DNA of 64,000 nt from Serratia plymuthica NBRC 102599 (lineage in GTDB: Bacteria; Pseudomonadota; Gammaproteobacteria; Enterobacterales; Enterobacteriaceae): assembly GCF_001590925.1 (NCBI RefSeq), contig NZ_BCTU01000024.1, positions 62,001 to 126,000 on the forward strand, in the 5' to 3' direction. The position numbers were made by a program, and so were the translations under genes. The notes under the pieces are model-generated. The model was not told where the DNA came from. It saw only the letters and a program-made list of their open reading frames with translations, and ran no database searches. How positions within the stretch are numbered: position 1 is the first letter of the stretch; every line of letters begins with the position of its first letter. Of this stretch, positions 17,261 through 25,739 are shown one piece after another.

Positions 17261-19264
17261 ATGCGCATAATCAGTGGAGAGACCAACATTAATGATGTTG
17301 GTATAAAAAAGAGATTTAAAAATCACGAGCCGTTTCAATCGATTATTGAACTAGCATGGAATGGTTTTGACGCCAGAGCTAAAAATGTAACAATAGAATT
17401 ACAAAGAACAGAATTAGGTGGAATGTCGTCTTTGTATGTTCTGGATGATGGTGATGGAATCGACATTAACGATTTTGACTCTAACTTCAATCGATTCGAT
17501 GACTCATTAAAAAAAGACAGTATCGAACAACACGGTTCGCAAGGTAGAGGACGATTAGCTTTCCACAAACTAAGCCACCAAGCAATTTGGTTTACAAAAC
17601 ATAAAAACATCAATGCAAAAATAGAAATTGAAAGCAACTCTATAAAAGCATACCAAGCATTTATTGATATAAACAATCAAGACCAACATCCATTACTAAT
17701 GACAAACCGTAGTGGGACATGTGTCGTTTTAAATCATTTTCACAATGAATTACCAACTGATAATGAGATAATAAGACGTTTACAGAATGAGTTTTGCTGC
17801 CACTTAGCATTAAACGAACAACTTACACTCTCATATAATGGTGAGATAATTTCCGCACCTGAACATGATTCACATTCGTTTGATAGAGATGTTGATGGTT
17901 CATCATTTGCGGTTAAAGCGCTAAGGTGGAGTGAAAAACCTGCAAAAGAAAGGTCCAATGTGTACCTTATAAACTCTCAGGGAAAGAAAATGTATGAGGT
18001 ACCCAGTAAATTTAACAAAAAGAAAGATTTTTACTTATCAATATTTGTAACATCTGATTGGGCTGATACCTTTAGCAATAAAGGTGACGATATATTTTCA
18101 TCAGCTAAAAGCAATCCTACATCATCCACGTGGAAAGAAGTAATAAAATTCATTTGGAGTATAGCAAGAGATATTTATGACGACTTTCTTAAAAAGAAAT
18201 TAGAGGAAACCATAGAGAGGTATGAGCAAGAAGGGGTATTTCCTAGCTATAGTGAATACGGTGATGAAAAATATGCAGAATGGAAGCTCAATAATATCAA
18301 GTCAATTGTAAGGGACATATACATTGCAGACCCCGGACTATTGGACAGCCTGAATGCGAAGCAGAGGAAAATTTTCGTGAGGCTATTGGATAAGTTATCT
18401 GGTTCCAATAATAACGAAGATTTATTTGATGTTTTGGAAAGTGTTCTCGACTTAAGTAAAGAAGGACTAACGAAATTTTCAGACCAATTGAGACTAACAA
18501 AGCTTGACAACATCATTAGTGCAATTGAAGAATTACAAAAAAGGCGTTTAGTAGTAGACAAACTCCACTATTTAATGGACGTCCATTATAAAGAAATAAA
18601 AGAAACCCCTGACCTCCAAAAAATAATTGAAAACAACACTTGGCTTTTCGGCGAGCGTTATGAAACTTTAGGAGCTGAAGAAGACACTTTCACAAAGATT
18701 GCTAAAGAACTTAGAAATAATGTGAAAGATATAGATGAAATGGACCATCATGATACTGAAGATGCTAGTGAATTAGAAGGGGCCAAAAGACAAACCGATC
18801 TGTTTCTAGCAAGGAAACTCCCCGCTCTTGACTCCAATGGAAAGCCTTTTTTCAAATGCATAATCATTGAAATAAAAAGACCGAGTATTTCTTTGAACGT
18901 CAAACACTTAAGGCAACTAGATGATTATGCAGCGATTATACAACGTCACCCTGGGTTTAGTAGTCAAAACCTTCATTTTGAACTTATATTAATTGGCAGA
19001 AAAATATCAAAGGACAGCTTTGAAATAGAAAGTCGTATGAATGCACATATCCAAAAAGGTGACATGGGATTAGTCGCTGATGACCACCGCATGAAACGCT
19101 ATGTCAAAAACTGGTATACAATCTTTGACAATTTCGACCTTATAAATCGGTTCATGCTGGATAAACTGAAGCTCGAGAGAGATGCAATTGAAATTGCAAA
19201 TTTTAGTGATGAGACTCCAACTACGATGGTTGCCTCACTTCAAGCCAACGATACAGCTCTATAA
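17261..19264 (+). CDS. GHKL ATPase fused to Shedu-like nuclease domain
   Basis: A 667-residue protein with two recognisable ends. Residues 1-200 carry the GHKL (Hsp90/MutL/histidine kinase) ATP-binding fold: N-box IIELAWNGFDA (Glu30, Asn34, Asp37), DDGDGID (62-68) and GSQGRGRLAF (92-101). A mostly helical linker (about 290-450) has coiled-coil character. Residues 455-600 look like a Shedu/DUF4263 PD-(D/E)XK domain: IENNTWLFG (456-464), TDLFLAR (Asp513), IIEIKRP (Glu537, Lys539) and RQLDDY (Gln552). ATP-driven conformational change controlling a nuclease is the likely design, probably in phage defence. The start is set by AAGGA 8 bases upstream. It is AT-rich and stands alone on the plus strand. 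Confidence 0.72.
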   Translation: MRIISGETNINDVGIKKRFKNHEPFQSIIELAWNGFDARAKNVTIELQRTELGGMSSLYVLDDGDGIDINDFDSNFNRFDDSLKKDSIEQHGSQGRGRLAFHKLSHQAIWFTKHKNINAKIEIESNSIKAYQAFIDINNQDQHPLLMTNRSGTCVVLNHFHNELPTDNEIIRRLQNEFCCHLALNEQLTLSYNGEIISAPEHDSHSFDRDVDGSSFAVKALRWSEKPAKERSNVYLINSQGKKMYEVPSKFNKKKDFYLSIFVTSDWADTFSNKGDDIFSSAKSNPTSSTWKEVIKFIWSIARDIYDDFLKKKLEETIERYEQEGVFPSYSEYGDEKYAEWKLNNIKSIVRDIYIADPGLLDSLNAKQRKIFVRLLDKLSGSNNNEDLFDVLESVLDLSKEGLTKFSDQLRLTKLDNIISAIEELQKRRLVVDKLHYLMDVHYKEIKETPDLQKIIENNTWLFGERYETLGAEEDTFTKIAKELRNNVKDIDEMDHHDTEDASELEGAKRQTDLFLARKLPALDSNGKPFFKCIIIEIKRPSISLNVKHLRQLDDYAAIIQRHPGFSSQNLHFELILIGRKISKDSFEIESRMNAHIQKGDMGLVADDHRMKRYVKNWYTIFDNFDLINRFMLDKLKLERDAIEIANFSDETPTTMVASLQANDTAL

Positions 19265-19317
19265 ATGTTGAAAGGCTTCATAGTGCATTGGTCAAAAAAA
19301 CGCCTAATGCACCAGCC

Positions 19318-19336
19318 GGGTACAATAACGGGTACA
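19318..19336 (+). repeat. GGGTACA tandem words near right island end
   Basis: GGGTACA occurs at 19318-19324 and again at 19330-19336, 12 bases apart, about 50 bases inside the right attachment repeat. The position fits integrase arm-binding sites of P4-type islands, but this is only a guess. The rest of 19265-19634 shows no supported gene; an open frame 19265-19561 straddles the attachment repeat and is discounted. Confidence 0.3.
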
Positions 19337-19384
19337 AAATTCAATAAAACAAAAAATTCTTTTTATTACATATATATAATGAAA

Positions 19385-19410
19385 GGTTCGATTCCAGTCC
19401 GGGACACCAT
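19385..19410 (+). repeat. Right attachment repeat
   Basis: GGTTCGATTCCAGTCC followed by GGGACACCAT, matching the tRNA-Arg 3' end (11488-11513) at 25 of 26 positions. It marks the right boundary of the island and contains no complete tRNA. Confidence 0.85.
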
Positions 19411-19634
19411 CACCACACAAAAAACACCTTTACGACAGCGCCCCCTTCCCTCGATACTCAGCAAGACACCTGGCCCATATTTAATAGCGAATCCTGAACC
19501 CCAGCCTAATGACCCGCTCGGTCAGCCAGATAACGTCATTAATCTCAGCCGTTATTTGTAAATAAGAGAAATCGCGTTTCAGCCCCGTTAAATTAAATGC
19601 TAAAATTGTTTAATTATAAGCATGGAGGCATGAC

Positions 19635-20564
19635 ATGTTCCCCGACAAAAAATACTTTCAACGCGCAAGTCCGCTGACCAGCTATCAATTTTCACGCCTG
19701 CATACTTTTGAATGCGTCGCCCGCAACTTATCCTTTTCACTGGCGGCGGAAGAACTGTCTATTACACCCAGCGCAGTGAGCCACAGAATTAATCTGTTGG
19801 AAAAAGAGTTGGGTTTTCTTTTATTTCAACGCTTCCATCGCAGAATTACGCTGACACCGGAAGGCGAGCGCATGCAATGGGCATTAAGCCGCTCTTTCGA
19901 TACGCTGAATCAGGAAATTCTTGATATTAAAAACCGTGAGTTGACGGGCAACCTGACTATTTATTCGCACCCTTCCATCGTGCAGTGCTTGCTAATACCG
20001 CGGATCGGCGATTTTATTGCCCAACACCCCACCATTCATTTGAGCATAGTCACCGGGCAGGAGATCATCAGCCTGGCCAATCGGGGGGTTGATTTGGCCA
20101 TGTACTTTGGCAAGCTGCCGTCCGGGAAACAAATAGACGAAGCTTTTATGCAGGAATCTATAGTCCCGATCTGTACTCCGCAGTACGCCAAGGTACATAA
20201 CCTCTACGGCGCACCGGAAAACCTGGCAGGCTGCACGCTGCTGCATGACAGGTACAACTCCGGCGAAGACGAATGGTTGACCTGGTCGCAACATTTTGAT
20301 TTAGCGCTGGATACAGAAAGCAAAAGCATGGAGTTCGATCGCTCGGATCTGGCCGTGCTGGCGGCGACCAAACACCTCGGCGTCGCCATGGGGCGGCTAA
20401 ATCTGGTGCAAGACTGGATCAAAAGCGGCGAACTGATTATCCCGTTCAGCAACATGATCTTGCCTTGCGAACACTGCTATTTTATGTCGACCATCTCCGA
20501 ACGCCAGTGGCCGAAGATCCTCGCTTTCAAAGAGTGGTTGATGAAGATAGCGCCTCTGGCCTGA
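19635..20564 (+). CDS. dsdC: LysR-type regulator, DsdC-like
   Basis: A 309-residue LysR-family activator. The N-terminal HTH (about 20-80: SFSLAAEELSITPSAVSHR, then INLLEKELGFLLFQR) and the effector domain (GNLTIYSHPSIVQCLLIP, DLAMYFG, FDRSDLAVLAA, GVAMGR) follow E. coli DsdC, the activator of D-serine deaminase, closely throughout. In E. coli dsdC follows argW and is divergent from dsdXA. Here dsdX and dsdA are absent and a hypothetical gene plus an EamA exporter lie downstream on the other strand. So the regulator's target and ligand may differ. The start ATG at 19635 is preceded by GGAGGCATGAC, a good ribosome site (GGAGG, spacing about 6). Confidence 0.75.
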   Translation: MFPDKKYFQRASPLTSYQFSRLHTFECVARNLSFSLAAEELSITPSAVSHRINLLEKELGFLLFQRFHRRITLTPEGERMQWALSRSFDTLNQEILDIKNRELTGNLTIYSHPSIVQCLLIPRIGDFIAQHPTIHLSIVTGQEIISLANRGVDLAMYFGKLPSGKQIDEAFMQESIVPICTPQYAKVHNLYGAPENLAGCTLLHDRYNSGEDEWLTWSQHFDLALDTESKSMEFDRSDLAVLAATKHLGVAMGRLNLVQDWIKSGELIIPFSNMILPCEHCYFMSTISERQWPKILAFKEWLMKIAPLA

Positions 20565-20595
20565 TGGCCGGAGGCATTGGCAGGTTTTCTTAAAA

Positions 20596-20898
20596 TCAGC
20601 GCCATTTCTTTGGGGGATAAGAGAAATCCAGCGCGCAGTTATATAACCTTCCGGCCTTTGAATAATAAATATGCTTGCGGCTATTATCCCAGGCCACAGC
20701 ATAGTTATTAGCAAAGGTGATAACTTCAACCGGCATCTGGTTGGATAACCGCATCCATTTGGTGCTTTTCACCACGGAAAAATCACCATTATCGTAGAGC
20801 GTTATCAAAGGATACCCCCAGGCATACCTGGATATTTGTACGGTGAGGGTGAATTGGTTTTCACAGCTTATTTGGTAGTTATGAACATTAACATCCAT
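20596..20898 (-). CDS. Hypothetical 100-aa protein downstream of EamA exporter
   Basis: I do not recognise this family. A 100-residue soluble protein without signal or membrane segments, predicted mostly beta (FTLTVQISRYAWGYPLITLYD, here split at Y), rich in aromatic residues, with two Cys. Its start lies three bases after the exporter's stop, so both are likely on one leftward transcript. The AT-richer composition compared with flanking host genes may mean recent arrival. It ends 31 bases from the convergent dsdC-like stop. Confidence 0.5.
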   Translation of the reverse strand: MDVNVHNYQISCENQFTLTVQISRYAWGYPLITLYDNGDFSVVKSTKWMRLSNQMPVEVITFANNYAVAWDNSRKHIYYSKAGRLYNCALDFSYPPKKWR

Positions 20899-20901
20899 GG
20901 A

Positions 20902-21825
20902 TTATATTTTTGGTGCAACTCCTCTATTAACATAAAATAAATAAGAACAGCTTACGACAATAAGCCCGAAGACGATCAGTACAGAACCCAGTACAAATTC
21001 AATTTGCAGCGGCTCACCCAAAATCACCACGCCGGCCAAAATGCCAAAAATGGGGGTCATAAAGGTCAGAATGCCCAACGAAGAGGCCTGATAATCACGC
21101 AGCAGAGAAAACCAAATCAGATAGCTGAGAAAAGAGACGATAACCGTTTGGAATATCAGGCTGGTCCAGGCCACAGAACTCAGGTTGAAATGAAGGTTCT
21201 CCATCGTCATCGCCAACAAAGATAACAGCAGGCAGGCCCCTGTAAGCTGGAACAACAGCGTCTGTTTGGACGAACAGTTCGCCAGGCGCGTGGTGCGAAT
21301 GACTATCGTCGAGCCGCCCCAGGACATGCCCGCCAACAGGCCATAAATATCGCCACGGAGCTGCGCCTCACCGCCCGAGCTGTCGCCCATCGCCGAGATG
21401 GCGAGCACCACGCCGGCAAAGGCCAGAGTAATACCGGCCCACTGCACGGCCGACAAGCGCTCGTGCCGGATAAAAAAATGCAGCCCTATGGCGGAGAATA
21501 AGGGAGCGGTGTACAAGAAGACCGCCATATGCGACGCGCTGGTATAACGTAAACCTTCAGAGACGAAAAAGAACTCTAACGCGAACAATAAGCCAACGCC
21601 CAAACCGGCCAACAGCGTGGGGCGATCGAATACGAACCTTTCCCTTTTGTAACGCGCCAAAAGGTAGACCGCCAAAGCGGCTACGCCTGACCTGACGGCG
21701 ATTTGCAGTACGGCGGAGATATCCGGCTCGGCCGCCTTGATCGCGACTTGTTGCAGCCCCCATATGGCACATATCAGCGTCATGGCGGTAGCCGCTTTGC
21801 TGTCTATGTTGTTTCTGGAAATCAT
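20902..21825 (-). CDS. EamA-family (DMT) exporter
   Basis: A 307-residue inner-membrane protein with ten predicted helices arranged as two EamA repeats (about 12-145 and 157-295), the drug/metabolite transporter superfamily. Family features include the first-repeat text ALEFFFVSEGLRYTSASHMAV (split at S) and the end-of-repeat GVVLAISAMG; the second repeat ends GSVLIVFGLIVVSCSY. Relatives export amino acids or metabolites, but substrate cannot be inferred. The adjacent DsdC-like regulator is on the opposite strand and convergent, so regulation by it is uncertain. A possible cargo is D-serine or another amino acid, offered only because of that neighbour. Confidence 0.85.
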   Translation of the reverse strand: MISRNNIDSKAATAMTLICAIWGLQQVAIKAAEPDISAVLQIAVRSGVAALAVYLLARYKRERFVFDRPTLLAGLGVGLLFALEFFFVSEGLRYTSASHMAVFLYTAPLFSAIGLHFFIRHERLSAVQWAGITLAFAGVVLAISAMGDSSGGEAQLRGDIYGLLAGMSWGGSTIVIRTTRLANCSSKQTLLFQLTGACLLLSLLAMTMENLHFNLSSVAWTSLIFQTVIVSFLSYLIWFSLLRDYQASSLGILTFMTPIFGILAGVVILGEPLQIEFVLGSVLIVFGLIVVSCSYLFYVNRGVAPKI

Positions 21826-21921
21826 CTTGCCTCCCGCAAACCGTTCTGCTCAAAATACAATGTTCCCTCGCCGCGAATAAGCGCAGTGATAGAGAATAAA
21901 ATCGCAGGAATATCTAAAAGA

Positions 21922-22218
21922 CTACTCTTTATAAACCACTATTTCCTGGTACATCTTAATCACTTCATTATCGCTATCGGTGTCGCCGGTATATTCAGTT
22001 TGTTGCGCTACATGAATAACCTTCCAACCCCGCTTCGCCAAATCAGGAATAGTGACGCGGCCTACATCACGGCAGGTAAATACCGTATCATCACTCAGTC
22101 TGAGCTTGCCAATACTAGCATAATCATAAGCTTGAGACTGACACACGTGCGACTCTGCCGCCATCAGCGGCAATGAAAACAAACCAATAAATAACGCCAA
22201 AAAAGCTTTCATAGTCAT
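21922..22218 (-). CDS. Small periplasmic protein, unknown function
   Basis: A 98-residue secreted protein: an N-terminal signal peptide (MTMKAFLALFIGLFSLPLMA, cleaved near AES) and a mature domain of about 75 residues with two Cys that could form a disulfide, starting ESHVCQSQAYDYASIG and containing TVFTCRDVGRVTIPDLAKRG. I choose the start at 22218 because AAGGAG lies 7 bases upstream; ATG at 22212 is also possible and an upstream frame to 22263 is less likely. The family is not recognised. It is followed by the EamA gene on the same strand, with a 96-base gap. Confidence 0.65.
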   Translation of the reverse strand: MTMKAFLALFIGLFSLPLMAAESHVCQSQAYDYASIGKLRLSDDTVFTCRDVGRVTIPDLAKRGWKVIHVAQQTEYTGDTDSDNEVIKMYQEIVVYKE

Positions 22219-22634
22219 CTCCAGACTCCTTATTAATGCAATCCGTCTAACCGATATCGGCAAAATTAATTCCGCTACCCGTCGGCTTATTTAAGACCCT
22301 CATGTCGATTAAATTACACGGCATCTGCCATTCACTGACAAGTGAAAAATATAAGGCTATGTGTTAGCTGAGTTCATCCGAATATTGTTGTCATGGCTTA
22401 GCCACTACATTGAGCATGACCCTGCGTCAGGCTACGCCGCCCTCTCCCGCCAACGATTAATACCCAATCAAATAATTAGCAAGAAAAGTAACTTTTTGTG
22501 ACGCACATCGTGTTACATATGCGCTTCGCTTCAACCACGCCAAAAAACAATGAAAACGCTCAGAAAAAACCTGAGCAAATCACCGATGCCGATGCGTCGG
22601 TGATGTTGGCAATCAATAACAGGGATAACAACAC
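22219..22634. other. Long intergenic region before the porin gene
   Basis: No gene seen. The region 22485-22620 holds the likely porin promoter and leader: TGTGACGCACATCGTG (about 22496) resembles one half of a CRP site, and CACCGA...TCGGTG at 22582-22602 forms a hairpin in the leader. The part near 22264-22480 shows no feature I can name. Confidence 0.4.
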
Positions 22635-23786
22635 ATGACTTTCACATTGCGCGCATTGACTCAGGCGGTCGCTTTAGGGCTGGTGATGGGCACCGCCTCT
22701 TTCGCTGCCCAGGCTGAAATCACCCTTCTCAAGCAGGATCCTCAGGCGGGCGATCCGCTGAGCCGCCTCAACTTTACCGTCGGCGGCAGCATCCGCCCGC
22801 AGTTCAACAACATGACCGGCGATGGCGATAAAGGCTCCTATAAACGCAACGGCTTCGACGGCGGCACCCGTTTCCGCTTTGCCGCGGACTACTATCTGTT
22901 CGACGACATCAGTTGGATCAGCTACTACGAGCTGGGGGTGAATATCCCTGCCCTGTTCGACTGGGATCACCACTATGCCGACGGCGCCAATAACACCAGC
23001 CGCCGCATGTTGTACACCGGCCTGAAAAGCAAAACCTGGGGTCAACTGACCTTTGGCCAGCAAAACAGCGTGTATTACGACGTGGTGGGCGCCAAAACCG
23101 ATATCTGGGATTACGACATGCTGGCCCAGGCACCGGGCAACGGCATCAACGGCGACTACGACGGCTCTTACCGCTCGCGCAAAATGCTGAAGTACAAAAA
23201 TACCTTTGGCGATGCGGACGTTTACGCCTCTTACCTGTTCAGCGATAACGACTATCTGCCGGGCAATGGCCTGCGCTACAAGCGCAAAGGCGGCGGTTCG
23301 CTGGGCGTGGATTACCACCTGACGCCGGATCTGACCTGGGGCACCGCGTGGAACTATACTCGCGCCGAGATGCGTAACCCTTCGACCAGCGGCTCGAAAG
23401 ACTACGATCAGAACATTGTGGGCACCGCGCTGAGCTGGAAGCCGGACAGCTGGACCCTGACCTTTGGCGGCGGCTGGTACAACAACTTCCTGACCACCAA
23501 AAAAGCCGACGTTGACAACTACTTCGCCGGCGACGCCTGGGGTATCGAGTATCTGGCCGGTTACACCGTGCCGGTGGGCCAATATGCGGTGAAATCCGTA
23601 ATGCCTTACTTTATGGGCGATCGTCTGGAGTATGTGAGCGGTCGCAACTATCAGCGTATCGATAACGGCCTGGGCGTTACGGTGCAGTTTGATTACGGTT
23701 TCCGCGTCGATGTGGAACACGTGCTGACTTCAAGTACCGATAACCTCGGTGATATGACGTTGGTGCGCTTGCGCTACGATTTCTGA
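22635..23786 (+). CDS. Outer membrane porin
   Basis: A 383-residue beta-barrel protein. A signal peptide of about 27 residues ends FAAQA, after which the mature chain starts EITLLKQ. It has alternating aromatic strands and short turns rich in Gly/Asp, for example GTRFRFAADYYLFDDISWIS and YTGLKSKTWGQLTFGQQNSV, the latter matching general Gram-negative porins, and it ends with Phe (RLRYDF). Length and pattern fit a 16-strand porin, with the substrate unknown. The start ATG is preceded by AGGGATAACAACAC. A strong bidirectional hairpin follows, separating it from convergent mltB. Confidence 0.82.
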   Translation: MTFTLRALTQAVALGLVMGTASFAAQAEITLLKQDPQAGDPLSRLNFTVGGSIRPQFNNMTGDGDKGSYKRNGFDGGTRFRFAADYYLFDDISWISYYELGVNIPALFDWDHHYADGANNTSRRMLYTGLKSKTWGQLTFGQQNSVYYDVVGAKTDIWDYDMLAQAPGNGINGDYDGSYRSRKMLKYKNTFGDADVYASYLFSDNDYLPGNGLRYKRKGGGSLGVDYHLTPDLTWGTAWNYTRAEMRNPSTSGSKDYDQNIVGTALSWKPDSWTLTFGGGWYNNFLTTKKADVDNYFAGDAWGIEYLAGYTVPVGQYAVKSVMPYFMGDRLEYVSGRNYQRIDNGLGVTVQFDYGFRVDVEHVLTSSTDNLGDMTLVRLRYDF

Positions 23787-23799
23787 TTGGTATAGACGT

Positions 23800-23827
23800 A
23801 AAAAAGGCCGTTTTCACGGCCTTTTTC
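23800..23827 (+). terminator. Bidirectional terminator between porin and mltB
   Basis: AAGGCCG TTTTCA CGGCCTT, flanked by A-run on the left and T-run on the right, so it can end both convergent transcripts. Confidence 0.8.
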
Positions 23828-23842
23828 ATTGTTATCCGCGCA

Positions 23843-24928
23843 TCAGAACCCGCCGCGCGCCGAGCGCCCCACCGCTTCGCCCAACTGCCACACTGCCATG
23901 GCGTAATGGGTGCTGTGGTTGTAACGGGTAATGGCGTAGAAGTTCGGCAACCCGTACCAATATTGGTAGCTGGTGCCCATATCCAGCCGCAGCAGGCTGG
24001 CTTCCTGCTCAGTGCCGAGCGAGCCTTGCGGGGTCAGCCCGGCCGCCGCGAGGGTGTCAAGCGAGTAGCGAGTTTTAAAGCCGTTATCCAGCCCCGGCGC
24101 CTGGCCGCTGGCCGGTACCGCCACGGCCTCGCCGCTGATCCAGCCATGTTCTTTAAAGTAGTTGGCGACGCTGCCGATCGCATCCACCGGATCCCACAGG
24201 TTGATATGGCCGTCACCGTTGAAATCAACCGCGTAGCTCTTGAACGAAGAAGGCATAAACTGGCCGTAGCCCATGGCACCGGCAAAGGAGCCGCGCAGAT
24301 CCAACGGGTCATCCCCTTCGGCGCGCGACATCAACAGGAAGGTTTCCAGCTCGCCGGCAAAGTAATCGGCGCGGCGCGGATAGTCGAAGGCCAGCGTGGA
24401 CAAGGCATCGATAATGCGGGTTTTCCCCATCACACGGCCCCAGCGGGTCTCAACGCCGATAATGCCGACAATGATCTCCGGCGGCACGCCGTATACCTGC
24501 TGGGCGCGCTGCAGGGCTTCCTGATACTGATTCCAGAACTGCACGCCGTTTTGCACGTTATCCGGCGTGATGAACTTGTTGCGATAGCGCAACCAGGATC
24601 CGTTCGGCACGGACGGCGCCTGAGTGCTGGGGGTCGGCGCCTGACGATCCATCAACCGCAGCACCGAATCCAGCCGTTTTGCCTGGGCCAGCACGTCATG
24701 CAATTGCTGACGATCGAATCCGTGTTCCTTCACCATTTTATCGATAAAGCGAGCAGTGTTTGGATTATTGGCAAAATCACCGCCCAACGGCTGGCCGCTA
24801 TGCGCCGGCGTCAGCAGGAAACCGCCTTTTACAGCGTTAGCCTGAGGAGCTGCTGGGGTAGGCTTCGGCCCGCTGCTACAGGCTGTAAGTAAGGTAAGCA
24901 GAGGGAGAAGAGCAACTAAATGACGCAT
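23843..24928 (-). CDS. mltB: Membrane-bound lytic murein transglycosylase B
   Basis: MltB cleaves the glycan strands of peptidoglycan to form 1,6-anhydro-muropeptides. The 361-residue lipoprotein starts MRHLVALLPL and carries the lipobox LLTAC (Cys17); the periplasmic catalytic domain has the key Glu160 in GIIGVETRWGR, the SLT-type GAMGYGQFMPSS region and an EF-hand-like loop DFNGDGHINLWDP that binds calcium in E. coli MltB. The open frame extends upstream to 25015, but the lipoprotein signal fixes the start at 24928 and gives exactly the E. coli length. Confidence 0.94.
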   Translation of the reverse strand: MRHLVALLPLLTLLTACSSGPKPTPAAPQANAVKGGFLLTPAHSGQPLGGDFANNPNTARFIDKMVKEHGFDRQQLHDVLAQAKRLDSVLRLMDRQAPTPSTQAPSVPNGSWLRYRNKFITPDNVQNGVQFWNQYQEALQRAQQVYGVPPEIIVGIIGVETRWGRVMGKTRIIDALSTLAFDYPRRADYFAGELETFLLMSRAEGDDPLDLRGSFAGAMGYGQFMPSSFKSYAVDFNGDGHINLWDPVDAIGSVANYFKEHGWISGEAVAVPASGQAPGLDNGFKTRYSLDTLAAAGLTPQGSLGTEQEASLLRLDMGTSYQYWYGLPNFYAITRYNHSTHYAMAVWQLGEAVGRSARGGF

Positions 24929-25193
24929 CGGATATCCATATAAGCCAGGCCAGTGATAAGTAAGCGTTATGTTAATCCATTGTCCGGCGCGAACAAACTG
25001 GATTATGTCGCTCATGGCAGGACGGGAAGCTAAAAATTCAGAAATCGTGATACGTCACCCAGAAAACCTAAACCACTTAGGGTAAGAAGGCAGGAGCCTA
25101 AACCTTAACTAAATGAGAAAAATTATCATATTGACTCACTGTCGAATGCCACTAAAATACGCCCCCCTTGGCTGACGACCCGGCCAGAGCTAC

Positions 25194-25664
25194 TTGCTAC
25201 AACGGAATGTTACTTTGGACTCCCTCGGACAGATCGCTAGAAACGTCTTTAAACGCCGCATTACGCGTAAAAACTATGTTTTCTCCCTGGCTATTTTCGC
25301 CACCGGCCTGACATTGCTGTCATTCCTGTCCCCCTATCTGGATAAAAACCTGTTCCGCGCCTACGCGCACAGCGACATCGCCGCGTTTTTTTCGGTATTC
25401 GTCTACCTACTGTGCATCATGCTGTGGTCGCTGTTTTGGATCGGCCTGACGCTGTGGTTTGTCGCCCGCACCGCATACCGGCTCAATGACGTCGGCACGC
25501 CCGGCTGGCCGCTGGCGTTAGCGCTGTATGCGCTCAGCGTGGTGAATAACTACCACCCCGGCCCGGTTGAACGCTGGCTGATCGTCATCAGCCTGATTGG
25601 CGTCCTGTGCGCACTGGTGCTGCCTTCTGCCCGCCGGGCAGGCAAGCCCGAGCAGGCCGGCTAG
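25194..25664 (+). CDS. DUF805-family membrane protein
   Basis: A small inner-membrane protein with four predicted helices (about 31-48, 65-95, 105-121 and 128-145) and the DUF805 signature before the first helix, FKRRITRKNYVFSLAIF, in which the R-x-x-RKxY part is typical. Function of the family is unknown. The start is uncertain: the frame opens at a TTG at 25194, and another TTG at 25215 (giving MDSLGQIARN) is equally plausible; neither has a strong ribosome site and no ATG is available. The gene lies in the same direction as the HicB-like gene 75 bases downstream. Confidence 0.65.
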   Translation: MLQRNVTLDSLGQIARNVFKRRITRKNYVFSLAIFATGLTLLSFLSPYLDKNLFRAYAHSDIAAFFSVFVYLLCIMLWSLFWIGLTLWFVARTAYRLNDVGTPGWPLALALYALSVVNNYHPGPVERWLIVISLIGVLCALVLPSARRAGKPEQAG

Positions 25665-25739
25665 CGAAACCCGGTACTGGCTATCTGCAGGCCAAGCGGT
25701 CACAATGCCGCATAATCCACGCGCCATACAGGAAATATC

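Larger units (their letters stand above)
11488..19410. mobile_element. Genomic island integrated at tRNA-Arg
   Basis: The 3' end of the tRNA (11488-11513) recurs at 19385-19410 as a direct repeat with one mismatch in 26 bases. Between the copies the DNA is visibly AT-rich, in contrast to the GC-rich flanks. It holds a broken integrase next to the tRNA, a nuclease-rich operon, an IS3-family element and a GHKL/Shedu gene. After the right repeat the host order resumes with a dsdC-like gene, the same neighbour that follows argW in E. coli. The island is thus about 7.9 kb, and probably no longer self-mobile because its integrase is ruined. Confidence 0.88.

Noticed and set aside
19265-19561. 98-codon frame after the GHKL gene
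   Set aside because: It runs across the island attachment repeat into host DNA, so it cannot be an evolved single gene.
22674-23720. A 348-codon minus-strand open frame across the porin gene
   Set aside because: It lies fully antisense to a convincing porin, has a signal-less, repetitive hydrophobic composition, and such frames are common opposite GC-rich genes.
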